Assembly: GCF_029531655.1 (NCBI RefSeq)
Contig: NZ_JANRMI010000002.1
Location: 62,001 to 126,000 of the forward strand
Direction: 5' to 3'
DNA from: Bdellovibrio svalbardensis
GTDB taxonomy: Bacteria > Bdellovibrionota > Bdellovibrionia > Bdellovibrionales > Bdellovibrionaceae
Length of the DNA: 64,000 nt
A program made the position numbers and the translations under genes. Below the pieces are notes generated by a model that ran no database searches, had not been told where the DNA came from, and saw only the letters and a list, made by a program, of their open reading frames with translations. Below are positions 1-8,696 of this stretch, piece by piece (position 1 is the first letter of the stretch; every line of letters starts with the position of its first letter).

Positions 1-116
1 CCGGCGATGGCATTTTGAAAATTTATGAATTGCAGCCAGAGTCTCGCACGCGCATGTCGGTTGTTGATTTCCTAAAAGGTCACAATCTGAAAGTGGGAGA
101 CAAAGTCGGTGTCTAA
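1..116 (+). CDS. fmt: Methionyl-tRNA formyltransferase, C-terminal fragment
   Basis: The window opens inside a plus-strand gene of which only about 37 codons remain, ending at TAA 114-116. The fragment carries a pattern of the form PESRxRMxxxDFLKGHxLKxG, which resembles the very end of methionyl-tRNA formyltransferase (Fmt), the enzyme that formylates the initiator Met-tRNA in the cytoplasm. The next gene, rpe, starts eight bases inside this one, so the two are probably translationally coupled. The catalytic domain lies outside the window, so the name rests on the tail motif only. Confidence 0.65.
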   Translation, partial: GDGILKIYELQPESRTRMSVVDFLKGHNLKVGDKVGV

Positions 117-768
117 GAAAATGCCAACTAAAAAACTGGTTGCTCCCTCTATTTTAAGTGCGGACTTTGCAAATCTTGAAAAAGAGATCAAAGCAGTTAC
201 AGAGGCTGGAGCCGACTGGATTCATGTCGACGTGATGGATGGACATTTTGTTCCCAATATCACGATTGGTATTCCGGTGGTGAAGTCTTTAAAAAAGGTT
301 TCATCGATTCCTTTGGACGTGCATTTGATGATTGAAGAGCCTGAAAAATACATTGAGCAATTTGTAAAAGCGGGTAGTGATTATTTGACGATTCATGTGG
401 AGTCGACCAAAGATCCTGCGGCAGTATTAAAGCAAATTCGTGCTTTGGGGGCTAAGGCGGGAATCACTTTGCGTCCTCGCACGGCGGTTTCTGAAGTTCT
501 TCCTTTGTTGCCATTGTGCGATTTGGTTTTGGTGATGACGGTGGAGCCAGGTTTTGGCGGGCAGTCTTTCATGCATGATCAGATCGCGAAAATTTCAGCT
601 CTTCGTTCTGAAATCGAAAAGCATCAATTGAATTGCTTGATTGAAGTGGATGGCGGGATCAATGCGGAAACAGCAAAGCTTTGCCACGAAGCCGATGTGT
701 TCGTGGCGGGAAGTTTTGTTTTCGGCAAGGACTACAAGAAAGCCATCGTCGAATTAAAAGAAGGCTGA
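109..768 (+). CDS. rpe: Ribulose-phosphate 3-epimerase
   Basis: A 219-residue cytoplasmic TIM-barrel enzyme that interconverts ribulose-5-phosphate and xylulose-5-phosphate in the pentose phosphate pathway. Family signatures are in the expected places: APSILSADFANL near the N-terminus, HVDVMDGHFVPNITIG around residue 40 (metal and acid/base residues), HLMIEEPEKY, MTVEPGFGGQSF around residue 145, and EVDGGINAET around 180. Length is normal for the family. GTG at 109 is chosen because a GGGAG site lies upstream and it overlaps the preceding stop codon; ATG 121 is an alternative. The 3' end overlaps the convergent Nudix gene by 37 bases. Confidence 0.95.
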   Translation: MSKKMPTKKLVAPSILSADFANLEKEIKAVTEAGADWIHVDVMDGHFVPNITIGIPVVKSLKKVSSIPLDVHLMIEEPEKYIEQFVKAGSDYLTIHVESTKDPAAVLKQIRALGAKAGITLRPRTAVSEVLPLLPLCDLVLVMTVEPGFGGQSFMHDQIAKISALRSEIEKHQLNCLIEVDGGINAETAKLCHEADVFVAGSFVFGKDYKKAIVELKEG

Positions 769-1244
769 TTGCCATTTTCCAAATACACAATCGATTTTCC
801 ATCTTGAAGTGCCAGTAAGGCACTCTCAAGTCTGCGTGCGGCCGCAACGGTAAGCATTGAAATGGCCTTTTCAATATCGACAAATTTGAAGTCTTTGTAG
901 TCAGTCGAGATTTTGATTTGCTGGACCTGATGTTCGGTCAGTTCTTTGACCTCGAATAAGAATTGAAGGTATTCGCCTTTGACGTCTCGATTGGGAATAT
1001 AGTCCACCGCGATCAGTTGCAGGGGGTCAATTTTTAAGTTCAGTTGCTCTTTAATTTCACGATGAAGGGCCTCGAGCGGGGATTCTTCGGCTTCTACAGT
1101 GCCTCCAGGAAGGAGCCACTCAGAACTATATACAGGCTGCATGATCAGGATCTGGCTTCTATAGAAAATCAGGGCTCCTGAACCCACTCGCTTGCGAGGC
1201 AGAGAGGCATAGTATTCACTGTCATTGTCATACGGATGCTCCAT
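732..1244 (-). CDS. Nudix hydrolase family protein with altered Nudix box
   Basis: A 170-residue cytoplasmic protein of the Nudix fold, a family that hydrolyses nucleoside diphosphates linked to another group. The Nudix box begins at PGGTVEAEES and continues to REIKEQLNL; spacing matches the consensus Gx5Ex7REUxEExGU. Two consensus positions differ: the second glutamate of the EE pair is glutamine and the glycine is asparagine. The lost glutamate normally helps bind metal, so activity may be reduced or altered. An AAGGAGG site lies just upstream of ATG 1244. The substrate cannot be read from the sequence. The tail overlaps rpe. Confidence 0.8.
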   Translation of the reverse strand: MEHPYDNDSEYYASLPRKRVGSGALIFYRSQILIMQPVYSSEWLLPGGTVEAEESPLEALHREIKEQLNLKIDPLQLIAVDYIPNRDVKGEYLQFLFEVKELTEHQVQQIKISTDYKDFKFVDIEKAISMLTVAAARRLESALLALQDGKSIVYLENGNQPSFNSTMAFL

Positions 1245-1320
1245 AAATACCTCCTTGTATTCGAGACCAAGGGCTACCTAGCCAGTGAGCCAATTTGCTT
1301 CGTCATTTGCCTTCTATTGT

Positions 1321-1349
1321 TTGACGATTGCCATGCTCCTATTCAGAAT
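1321..1349 (+). promoter_or_regulatory. Candidate sigma-70-type promoter
   Basis: TTGACG at 1321-1326 and CAGAAT at 1344-1349 are separated by 17 bases and lie about 50 bases before the ATG of the outer-membrane barrel gene. The -35 box is close to consensus and the -10 box matches four of six positions. This is pattern matching only. Confidence 0.35.
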
Positions 1350-1399
1350 TGTAAAGGAATCTGAACAGCTTTTGGGTTACAAAAGGAGAAACAATTTTT

Positions 1400-1936
1400 A
1401 TGAACAAGTTATTAATCTCTCTGGCTCTTATTCTTGGGTTTTCTGGTGTTGCACACGCGAACATCATGATCGAGCCGTATCTTGGTTACGAAACTGGAAA
1501 GAATACCGATCCAGATGGAAAAACCAGCGGTACTGTTATTGGCGGCCGCTTGGCTTACAAGGCTCCTGTTATGTTTTGGGCGGGTTTAGATGGTGCTTTT
1601 GAAACGGGTACAAATAAACCGGATTCAAATGCGCTCACTAACTCTGATTTTAAGCGTACAACTCTTTACGCAGTTGTAGGTGTTGATTTGCCAATTTTGT
1701 TCAGAGTGTGGGCTGGTTATGGCTTCTCTGATGAACTAAAGCTTGAAACGACTCCTTCAATGAAGGGCACTGGAACCAATTACAAATTTGGTTTGGGTTT
1801 CACGGCATTGCCATTTGTTTCTTTGAACGCTGAGTACATCAAAGGCAAACTCACTGGCGGCGACATTCATGACAACTTCCCTGACGCTCAAAACGAATCA
1901 GTGGTGCTGTCAGTCTCTTTGCCACTCGTTTTCTAG
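1400..1936 (+). CDS. Small outer-membrane beta-barrel protein
   Basis: A 178-residue exported protein. The N-terminus is a clear Sec signal peptide (MNKLLISLALILGFSGVAHA, cleavage after AHA near residue 20). The mature part alternates polar and hydrophobic/aromatic residues in short strands separated by Gly/Asp/Asn-rich turns, and the chain ends in a strand closing with phenylalanine (SLPLVF), the usual recognition feature for BAM-dependent barrel insertion. It probably forms an eight-strand OmpW/OmpA-like barrel. An AAAGGAG site precedes the ATG, and a strong hairpin terminator follows, so it is likely monocistronic. No specific function can be assigned. Confidence 0.75.
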   Translation: MNKLLISLALILGFSGVAHANIMIEPYLGYETGKNTDPDGKTSGTVIGGRLAYKAPVMFWAGLDGAFETGTNKPDSNALTNSDFKRTTLYAVVGVDLPILFRVWAGYGFSDELKLETTPSMKGTGTNYKFGLGFTALPFVSLNAEYIKGKLTGGDIHDNFPDAQNESVVLSVSLPLVF

Positions 1937-1965
1937 TCCAAAACTAATAAATTGCGATCACCAAC

Positions 1966-1999
1966 AAAGGGAAGGCCCAAAAGCCTTCCCTTTCGCATT
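1966..1999 (+). terminator. Rho-independent terminator after the barrel gene
   Basis: An 11-bp perfect stem, AAAGGGAAGGC (1966-1976) with GCCTTCCCTTT (1983-1993) and a 6-base loop. It lies 30 bases after the stop codon at 1936, and the right arm ends in TTT. Confidence 0.75.
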
Positions 2000-2004
2000 T
2001 CTAG

Positions 2005-2106
2005 GGTACGCCGTACCTTTTTGCGATGCGGTGAGTGAAGCAATTGGTGCCAGGCACCTTTTGCTTGATGCGGCGGGCCTCAAAAAGGTACGGCGTACCT
2101 TTTTGC
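2005..2106. repeat. Cluster of three REP-like palindromes
   Basis: Three related short palindromes sit within about 100 bases. The first is GGTACGCCGTACC at 2005-2017, followed by TTTTTGC and GATGCGG. The second is GGTGCCAGGCACC at 2046-2058, followed by TTTTGC, two bases and GATGCGG. The third is GGTACGGCGTACC at 2087-2099, with A5 before and T5GC after it. The shared 3' tail shows they belong to one family. They resemble dispersed REP-type palindromes moved by REP-associated Y1 transposases, though no such transposase gene is in the window. The last copy lies directly upstream of hutH. Confidence 0.7.
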
Positions 2107-2152
2107 CATGCTGTGCGCTAGGATGCCGACTCTAGTTTTAAGGAGTTTGGAT

Positions 2153-3688
2153 ATGCAGATCACTGGTGAAAATATCACTTTAGAGAACCTCTATGCGGCA
2201 GCTCACAATCCTTCAGAGAAGGTGGAGTTGGCAGCTTCGGCGAAAGCGCAAATGCAAAAATCTCGCGACTATATTGAAGGTCGTATTGCGAGCGGTGAAG
2301 TGATGTATGGAGTGAATACAGGCTTTGGTGCTTTTTCTTCAGTGCGTATCTCTGATTCTGAAATCGAGCAGTTGCAAAGAAATTTGATTCGCTCTCACTC
2401 CATGGGGATCGGTGCTCCGTTTACGAAAACGGAAACTCGCGCGATGATGATGCTTCGTGCGAATGCTTTGGCTAAAGGCCACAGCGGTATTCGTCCCTTG
2501 GTTGTTGAAAAGATCTTGGAGTTTTTGAATAACGACATCATTCCGGTGGTGCCATCGCAGGGTTCTGTAGGGGCGAGCGGTGACTTGGCGCCGTTGTCTC
2601 ACTTGGCATTGACTATTATTGGTGAGGGCGACGCTTGGGGCGAAGACGGCAAGATCGTTCCGGTTCAAGAACTTCTTAAAAAGAAAAACATCACGCCTCT
2701 TGAGTTGAAAGCCAAAGAAGGTCTTTCCATGATCAATGGTTGTCAGGTGATGACTTCAATTGGTTTGCTTTCTTTGTGGGAGGCTCGTCGTCTTTTGTGG
2801 TTGGCGGATTTGGCCGGGGCGATGTCTTTAGAGGGTTTGCGTGGTTCACGTAAAGCCTTTGATCCATTGATCTCTGCAAGCCGTCCGCATCCAGGTGAAG
2901 CGAAAACTGCACGTAACTTGATGAAGTTGATGGGCGAGACGAGTGAAATCGGCGAGAGCCACTTGATTGCGGATACACGCGTTCAAGATGCTTACTCTCT
3001 TCGTTGTATGCCAGCGGTTCACGGAGCGGCAAAGGATGCTCTTCGTTACATCGTTAAGGTTTTAGAAACTGAAGCAAATTCTTCTACCGACAATCCTTTG
3101 GTGTTTGCGGACGCGAACAAGGTTTTGTCATGTGGAAACTTCCACGGGATGCCAGTGGCGCACGCGATGGATTTTGCGGGGATTGCATTGAGCTCTCAAG
3201 CAAGCATCAGTGAGTGCCGTATTTCTAAAATGATCTCGACACAAATGAGTGAGTTGCCTCCGTTCTTGACACCAAATGGTGGTTTGAACTCAGGTCATAT
3301 GATCGTGCAAGTGGCGGCGGCATCTTTGGTGAGCGAAAATAAAGTTTTGGCTCATCCTGCAAGTGTGGATTCAATTCCAACGTCTGCGGAAAAAGAAGAT
3401 CACGTTTCTATGGGAACGATTGCGGCAAGAAAGTTCGCGCAAATTCTGCGCAATGCTGAAAACGTCGTTGCGATGGAGTTGCTATCAGGTTGTCAATCAT
3501 TGGATTTGATTGCTCCGTTGAAGCCGTCAGCAGCGGTGAAAGCAGCGCATGACCATATTCGTAAAACAGTTCCATTCGCTAAAGAAGATCGTATCTTCTC
3601 GAAAGATGTCGAGGCCATCAAGGCGATGATGACTTCCAATGAGCTTTTGACTGTTGTGCAAAACGCAGTCGGCGAATTGGAATGGTAG
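2153..3688 (+). CDS. hutH: Histidine ammonia-lyase (histidase)
   Basis: A 511-residue cytoplasmic enzyme that deaminates L-histidine to urocanate, the first step of histidine degradation. The Ala141-Ser142-Gly143 triad, which cyclises to the MIO electrophile, is present in the motif GSVGASGDLAPLSH. Other family blocks are YGVNTGFGAF near residue 50, QDAYSLRCMPAVHG in the middle and EANSSTDNPLVF after it. The ATG at 2153 is chosen because an AAGGAG site precedes it and it gives the family's usual length; an in-frame ATG at 2108 has no such site. hutU follows after 41 bases on the same strand, so the two are probably co-transcribed. The upstream flank carries REP-like palindromes. Confidence 0.97.
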   Translation: MQITGENITLENLYAAAHNPSEKVELAASAKAQMQKSRDYIEGRIASGEVMYGVNTGFGAFSSVRISDSEIEQLQRNLIRSHSMGIGAPFTKTETRAMMMLRANALAKGHSGIRPLVVEKILEFLNNDIIPVVPSQGSVGASGDLAPLSHLALTIIGEGDAWGEDGKIVPVQELLKKKNITPLELKAKEGLSMINGCQVMTSIGLLSLWEARRLLWLADLAGAMSLEGLRGSRKAFDPLISASRPHPGEAKTARNLMKLMGETSEIGESHLIADTRVQDAYSLRCMPAVHGAAKDALRYIVKVLETEANSSTDNPLVFADANKVLSCGNFHGMPVAHAMDFAGIALSSQASISECRISKMISTQMSELPPFLTPNGGLNSGHMIVQVAAASLVSENKVLAHPASVDSIPTSAEKEDHVSMGTIAARKFAQILRNAENVVAMELLSGCQSLDLIAPLKPSAAVKAAHDHIRKTVPFAKEDRIFSKDVEAIKAMMTSNELLTVVQNAVGELEW

Positions 3689-3729
3689 GCTGGTCTTAAA
3701 TAATAGATTTTGAAATTGAAGGGGGAAAC

Positions 3730-5376
3730 ATGTCTCGCGTAGTAAAAGCTCCTACTGGAAATAAAATGGTTTGTAAGGGCTGGTTGCAAGAAGCCGCTTA
3801 CAGAATGATTCAAAATAATCTGGATCCAAGTGTGGCAGAGCGCCCAGAAGATCTTGTTGTCTATGGTGGTATTGGTAAAGCGGCCCGTAACTGGGAATGC
3901 TTTGATAAAATTTTGGAAGCTTTGAAAGAGTTGGAAAACGATGAAACTCTTTTGGTGCAGTCTGGAAAGCCTATCGGTATTTTGAAGACTCATGAGGATG
4001 CTCCGCGCGTTCTTCTTGCGAATTCAAACCTTGTTCCGAAGTGGGCAACTTGGGAAGTCTTCAATGAGCTCGATAAAAAGGGTTTGATGATGTACGGCCA
4101 AATGACCGCAGGTTCTTGGATCTACATTGGAACTCAAGGCATTATCCAAGGGACTTATGAGTCCTTCGTTGAAGCCGGTCGCCAATACTTTGGCGGAAAT
4201 CTTAAAGGCCGCGTGATTTTAACAGCAGGCCTGGGTGGAATGGGTGGCGCCCAACCTCTAGCGGGTGTTTTCGCAGGCGCTTGCGTGCTTGCAGTTGACG
4301 TTGATCCTACTCGTATCGAAAAACGTCTTGAAACAAAATACGTTGATGAAGTGGCGACAGATATCGACGATGCGATCGCTCGTATTCGTAAATATACCGC
4401 GGCAGGGGAGGCGAAATCCATCGCTCTTCATGGCAACATGGCCACTGTGATTCATCAATTGATTGAAAAGAATTTCACTCCGGATCTTTTGACGGACCAA
4501 ACTTCCGCACATGATCCACTCGTGGGTTATATTCCTGAAGGTTACTCTGTAGAAACTGCGAAAGAGTTCCGCACCCGTGATCAAAAAGCTTATCTAGAAG
4601 CAGCTTATGCTTCGATGGCAAAACATGTTCGCGGCATGCTTGAAATGAAAGATCGCGGTGCCGTGACTTTCGACTACGGTAATAATCTTCGTGCACGCGC
4701 TTTGGAAGCGGGCGTGACAAATGCCTTCGACTATCCAGGCTTTGTACCGGCGTTCATTCGTCCATTGTTCTGCAAAGGCAGCGGTCCTTTCCGTTGGGTG
4801 GCTTTGTCTGGTGATTCTGAAGATATCAAGGTGACGGATCAAGCGATGCGTGAACTGTTCCCGCACAAAAAAGATCTTCTTCGCTGGTTGGATATGGCGG
4901 AAGAGCGTATTGCGTTCCAAGGCTTGCCAGCTCGTATCTGTTGGTTGGAGTACGGTGAGCGCGCTCAAGCGGGCTTGATGCTCAACAAACTTGTGGCTGA
5001 AGGCAAAGTAAAAGCACCTATCGTGATCGGTCGTGACCATTTGGATTGCGGTTCTGTCGCTTCACCAAATCGTGAAACAGAAGCGATGAAGGACGGTTCA
5101 GATGCGGTTAGCGACTGGGCATTGTTGAATGCAATGGTGAACACAGCTTGTGGCGCAACATGGGTGAGCTTGCATCACGGCGGTGGTGTGGGCATGGGTT
5201 ACAGTCAGCATGCGGGTCAAGTGATCGTCGCAGACGGGACTGAAAAAGCCGCGCGCAGACTTGAAAGAGTTTTGACTGCGGATCCAGCAATGGGTGTCTT
5301 TAGACATTTGGATGCGGGCTATGAATTGGCGGCCCAGGTCGCTAAAGAGCGTGGCGTTCACAGTCTTTGGATTTAG
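3730..5376 (+). CDS. hutU: Urocanate hydratase (urocanase)
   Basis: A 548-residue cytoplasmic NAD+-dependent enzyme converting urocanate to imidazolonepropionate, the second step of histidine degradation. Recognisable blocks are [13 protein letters not shown] near residue 47, the NAD-binding glycine-rich stretch [15 protein letters not shown] around 163, [12 protein letters not shown] around 258 and [16 protein letters not shown] around 482. Length is typical. A GAAGGGGG ribosome site lies before the ATG. The gene follows hutH closely and is followed by a terminator hairpin, so hutHU looks like a two-gene unit. The next enzyme of the pathway, HutI, is encoded about 31 kb away. Confidence 0.97.
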   Translation: MSRVVKAPTGNKMVCKGWLQEAAYRMIQNNLDPSVAERPEDLVVYGGIGKAARNWECFDKILEALKELENDETLLVQSGKPIGILKTHEDAPRVLLANSNLVPKWATWEVFNELDKKGLMMYGQMTAGSWIYIGTQGIIQGTYESFVEAGRQYFGGNLKGRVILTAGLGGMGGAQPLAGVFAGACVLAVDVDPTRIEKRLETKYVDEVATDIDDAIARIRKYTAAGEAKSIALHGNMATVIHQLIEKNFTPDLLTDQTSAHDPLVGYIPEGYSVETAKEFRTRDQKAYLEAAYASMAKHVRGMLEMKDRGAVTFDYGNNLRARALEAGVTNAFDYPGFVPAFIRPLFCKGSGPFRWVALSGDSEDIKVTDQAMRELFPHKKDLLRWLDMAEERIAFQGLPARICWLEYGERAQAGLMLNKLVAEGKVKAPIVIGRDHLDCGSVASPNRETEAMKDGSDAVSDWALLNAMVNTACGATWVSLHHGGGVGMGYSQHAGQVIVADGTEKAARRLERVLTADPAMGVFRHLDAGYELAAQVAKERGVHSLWI

Positions 5377-5438
5377 AATTCCTTGTCTCTGATTTCGTCA
5401 GAGAACGGGATGTCCAAAAAAATTAAAATTATTTAGAG

Positions 5439-5479
5439 CCGATTCCCTGAGTTGTTTACAAGGGGGATCGGTTTTTTTG
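5439..5479 (+). terminator. Terminator after hutU
   Basis: An imperfect stem, CCGATTCCCT (5439-5448) with AGGGGGATCGG (5461-5471), is followed by a run of seven T. It lies about 60 bases after the hutU stop and before the ABC-transporter operon. Confidence 0.8.
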
Positions 5480-5559
5480 TATGCGTCTAAACATAAATTG
5501 AAATCAAGAATCTACTCACCACATGGGACCGTGTAAACTTAAAGTCCCAGGAGGTTGTC

Positions 5560-6540
5560 GTGGTGAATTTCAATATCGGTAACAAGCTTGCCTTGTTTTC
5601 TTTTGCCCTAACTTTTTCCCTTCAAGCCCCAGCTGCAGATTTGGTTCGAGTGGGGAATTTAAAGTTCGCCCATTATGGAGCCATTAGCTACATGGCAGAG
5701 ATTTGCGGCAAGTATGATTTGAAAATTCAAGAGCGGGTATTCGCTAAGGGTCTCGACATCATGCCAGCGATTATTGCTGGCGAGATCGATGTCTCGGCCA
5801 GCGCTGCGGATGCGGCGATTGCCGGGCGCGCGAGTGGTGTTCCCATCTTTGCCGTGGCAGGATTTGCCCAAGGGGGCGCACGCATTGTGAAGCGTCCTGA
5901 TTTGAAAATTGATTCTATCAAAGATTTTAAAGGCAAGAAAGTGGGCGTCGCCCGCGGTGGAGCCCAAGAGCTTTTACTTTTAGCCGAGCTGGGCAAAAAC
6001 AACCTCACTTGGTCTGATAAGCCTGGCAAAGATGTTCTGATCGTTTACATGGCGTTCGCCGATTTGAACCAAGCCTTGATGCAAAAAAATATCGATGCGA
6101 TGGCACAGAGTGAACCTCAAGCGTCCCAAGCCATAAATAAAGGTTTTGGTGTGGAATTGATGAAGCCCTACGACACTCCGATGGGAGAACCAATCAGAAC
6201 ATTGGTCATGACTGAGAAAATGTACAAAGAAAAACGTCCGGTGGCAGAACGCTTTATGAAGTGCTTTGTGGAGGCGACAAAAACCTTCATCGAAAAACCG
6301 GAGGTGGCGCAAAAATTCGTCGTCACTAAAATGTTTAAAGGCCAGATCACTGATCAGGATTTTAAAGATGCGATTGGAAATTCCCCTTACACCTATGATT
6401 TGACAATTGAGCACATCCAAACGACCACGGACTTCATGCAAAAATACGGAGTCGGCCGTATGCAAAATCCTCCAAAAGCCGTCGACTGGGTGAAGTTGGA
6501 TTTATTGGCAGAAGCCAAGAAGGCCATGGGCGTAAAATAG
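5560..6540 (+). CDS. ABC transporter substrate-binding protein (NMT1/SsuA-like)
   Basis: A periplasmic binding protein of about 326 residues that captures ligand for the permease and ATPase encoded next. It has a signal peptide (hydrophobic stretch about residues 9-22, probable cleavage near APAA) and the layout of the NMT1/THI5-SsuA family: an N-terminal lobe with AEICGKYDLKI, then IIAGEIDVSASAADAAIAG and GKKVGVARGGAQELLLL. Tandem GTG codons at 5560 and 5563 follow a strong AGGAGG site, and either may be the start. This family includes binders of sulfonates, nitrate and thiamine precursors; the ligand cannot be decided here. Its place after hutHU makes a histidine-related ligand possible, but that is only inference. 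Confidence 0.85.
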   Translation: MVNFNIGNKLALFSFALTFSLQAPAADLVRVGNLKFAHYGAISYMAEICGKYDLKIQERVFAKGLDIMPAIIAGEIDVSASAADAAIAGRASGVPIFAVAGFAQGGARIVKRPDLKIDSIKDFKGKKVGVARGGAQELLLLAELGKNNLTWSDKPGKDVLIVYMAFADLNQALMQKNIDAMAQSEPQASQAINKGFGVELMKPYDTPMGEPIRTLVMTEKMYKEKRPVAERFMKCFVEATKTFIEKPEVAQKFVVTKMFKGQITDQDFKDAIGNSPYTYDLTIEHIQTTTDFMQKYGVGRMQNPPKAVDWVKLDLLAEAKKAMGVK

Positions 6541-6565
6541 ATCGAACAGGCTAAGGAGTGTTGAG

Positions 6566-7366
6566 ATGGGCAGACTTAAAGGTTTTATTGTTCCTGCCAT
6601 CGCGGTGATTCTTTGGGAGATAGTGGTGCGTGTGGGGTGGGTGAATCCCCAAGTGTTGCCAGCGCCGTCAGCGGTCTTGGTGCGGTGGTACCAATATCTA
6701 AAACCTCTTCAACCTTACGATCCGGCAGAAGGATCGTATCTGGCCTGGCTTTTTTCAGGTGAATTGATCCACGATTTGTTGGCCAGTTTCTATAGAGTGG
6801 CCGTGGGCTTTTCAATTGGCGCGGGACTGGCTTTGCCACTCGGGCTTTTAATGGGCTCCAGCAAAAAGGGTTATGACTATTTTAATCCGCTGATTCAAGT
6901 GCTACGTCCGATTCCACCGATTGCCTATATTCCTCTTTCAATCCTGTGGTTCGGTTTGGGAAATCCTCCGGCGATTTTCTTGATTGCCCTGGGTGCCTTC
7001 TTTCCGGTTTTGATGAACACCATTGTCGGAGTTCGATCGGTCGATAACATCTATATACGGGCGGCACGCAATATGGGCGCGGGATCTTATACCATGTTTA
7101 CCAAAATCATGGTTCCGGCGGCCATGCCTTATATTTTGAGCGGCATGCGCATTGGTATTGGCACTGGATTTATCTGTATGATCGTTGCAGAGATGATCGC
7201 GGTGAACAGCGGGCTGGGCTATCGCATTCTTGAGGCACGTGAATACTTTTGGTCTGACAAAATCATTGCGGGAATGTTCTCAATTGGATTGTTGGGGCTT
7301 GCGATCGACACGGCGGTTGATCGCTTGAACAATCACTTGCTGCGCTGGCATCGAGGTCTGGAGTGA
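6566..7366 (+). CDS. ABC transporter permease (SsuC/TauC type)
   Basis: A 266-residue inner-membrane protein with about six hydrophobic segments. It is the channel of the importer encoded at 5560-8160. The conserved cytoplasmic EAA loop that contacts the ATPase is visible as RAARNMGAGSYTMFTKIMVP around residue 170, followed by the family's AMPYILSGMRIGIG. The N-terminal LPAPSAVLVRW block is typical of SsuC/TauC/ThiX permeases. It begins 25 bases after the binding-protein gene, with an AAGGAG site, and its stop overlaps the start of the ATPase gene (TGATG), consistent with one operon. Confidence 0.9.
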   Translation: MGRLKGFIVPAIAVILWEIVVRVGWVNPQVLPAPSAVLVRWYQYLKPLQPYDPAEGSYLAWLFSGELIHDLLASFYRVAVGFSIGAGLALPLGLLMGSSKKGYDYFNPLIQVLRPIPPIAYIPLSILWFGLGNPPAIFLIALGAFFPVLMNTIVGVRSVDNIYIRAARNMGAGSYTMFTKIMVPAAMPYILSGMRIGIGTGFICMIVAEMIAVNSGLGYRILEAREYFWSDKIIAGMFSIGLLGLAIDTAVDRLNNHLLRWHRGLE

Positions 7367-8160
7367 TGGCACAAATTGAAATTGATCATGTTCATAAAGT
7401 TTTTAAGACAGCGGAGCAACAGGATGTTGTTGCATTGAGAGATATTAATTTCTCAATAAAAGAAGGGGAGTTCATCTGCCTTCTGGGGCCTTCCGGTTGT
7501 GGCAAGAGCACTTTGCTTAATGCCATCGCGGGATTCTCGTTGCCCACCGAAGGTGATGTTCGGGTTCACGGAAATATCATCAAAGAGCCGGGCCCGGATC
7601 GTGGGATGGTCTTTCAAGAATATGCTCTCTTTCCGTGGATGACGGTTGAAGACAATATTGTTTTTGGTTTGAGGATTCGCAATGAAGATCCGACTAAAAT
7701 TGAAAAGACACTGACAGAGTTGTTGCAGAAATTGAAGCTGACAGAATTCCGCAGTCGTTTCCCTAAAGATCTCTCTGGTGGAATGAGGCAGCGTGTGGCG
7801 ATTGCCCGTGTCTTGGCTTTGGATCCACCGATTATGCTAATGGATGAGCCTTTTGGAGCACTTGATGCATTAACTCGACGAAGCTTACAGGATGAGTTGG
7901 TTAAAATTTGGAGTGAAACCAAAAAGACCGTTGTCTTTGTCACTCACAGTATGGAAGAGGCCATTTATTTGGCGGACCGAATTGTGGTTATGACCTATCG
8001 GCCAGGCACCGTAAAAAAAGATATTGCCGTCAATATCCCTCGACCGCGCAATCCGACAGACACGAAGTTCAATGATCTAAAAAAAGAGCTGACAGAGTTA
8101 GTGATGGCTGAACAAAACCGCTTCCAAGAAGCTCAGGTCCGCGGCTCCACTGGGGACTAA
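7366..8160 (+). CDS. ABC transporter ATP-binding protein (SsuB/TauB type)
   Basis: A 264-residue cytoplasmic ATPase that powers the importer. It has Walker A GPSGCGKST near residue 42, a Q-loop in VFQEYALFPWM, the ABC signature LSGGMRQR, Walker B IMLMDEPFGALD and the switch histidine in VTHSMEEA. This is a complete set for an importer ATPase of the nitrate/sulfonate/taurine class. ATG 7366 overlaps the permease TGA and is preferred to the in-frame GTG at 7363. The three genes encode a complete binding-protein-dependent importer. Confidence 0.93.
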   Translation: MAQIEIDHVHKVFKTAEQQDVVALRDINFSIKEGEFICLLGPSGCGKSTLLNAIAGFSLPTEGDVRVHGNIIKEPGPDRGMVFQEYALFPWMTVEDNIVFGLRIRNEDPTKIEKTLTELLQKLKLTEFRSRFPKDLSGGMRQRVAIARVLALDPPIMLMDEPFGALDALTRRSLQDELVKIWSETKKTVVFVTHSMEEAIYLADRIVVMTYRPGTVKKDIAVNIPRPRNPTDTKFNDLKKELTELVMAEQNRFQEAQVRGSTGD

Positions 8161-8179
8161 GTCCCATCACCTGTGGGCG

Positions 8180-8611
8180 TTAATCTTCAGTGATGTTGCT
8201 GGTGGTAATGCGGCTGCGACTGGCACGCAGGGCTTTTTTAAAGAAATGTTTAATGATGAATCCCAAAGTCGTGAAGAGAGCCCCTAAAGCCATGGTCGTC
8301 AGACTGGAAACCAAAGCCAATTTGGCAAAGTCATAAATAGATGGAGCCTCTGCATAAGTGAGCTTTAAAGAGTTTCTAATGAGCAGGGGAAGAATGTATC
8401 CCATAGTCACCAAGACTGAGTTTTCAATAATGTTCACGAAGCGATGAACATGCAGGCCGTTCAACAAGAAAAGAAGACAAAGAAAATTGACAGAATCACC
8501 AACCAGGGTGATCGGGATGGCTTGATAGACCAGAACTAAAGATCCGGAAAAAAAAAGGGCGTAGTATATCCATAAACTTCTATCGTGCAAAAACGAGCCG
8601 TTTTTTTGCAT
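8180..8611 (-). CDS. Small multi-pass membrane protein of unknown function
   Basis: A 143-residue protein with about four hydrophobic segments (roughly residues 15-35, 40-60, 63-80 and 97-122) and a basic C-terminal tail (FKKALRASRSR). ATG 8611 is preferred because a GGAGGG site lies just upstream; the frame is open further upstream, but that part reads as low-complexity non-coding sequence and overlaps the next gene. It probably sits in the inner membrane. No family is recognised. It lies 85 bases after the 8697-9398 gene on the same strand. Confidence 0.6.
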   Translation of the reverse strand: MQKNGSFLHDRSLWIYYALFFSGSLVLVYQAIPITLVGDSVNFLCLLFLLNGLHVHRFVNIIENSVLVTMGYILPLLIRNSLKLTYAEAPSIYDFAKLALVSSLTTMALGALFTTLGFIIKHFFKKALRASRSRITTSNITED

Positions 8612-8696
8612 GGGCCCTCCTCTGCTAACTACTCTAGCAGAGGCTTTGTCGATTGAAATAGTGTGGCTAGAACTTAATGCAACACCAGACCTAGGT

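Noticed and set aside
1285-1602. A 105-codon plus-strand frame overlapping the barrel gene
   Set aside because: It is out of frame with a gene that has a clear signal peptide, ribosome site and barrel pattern, so it is a shadow.
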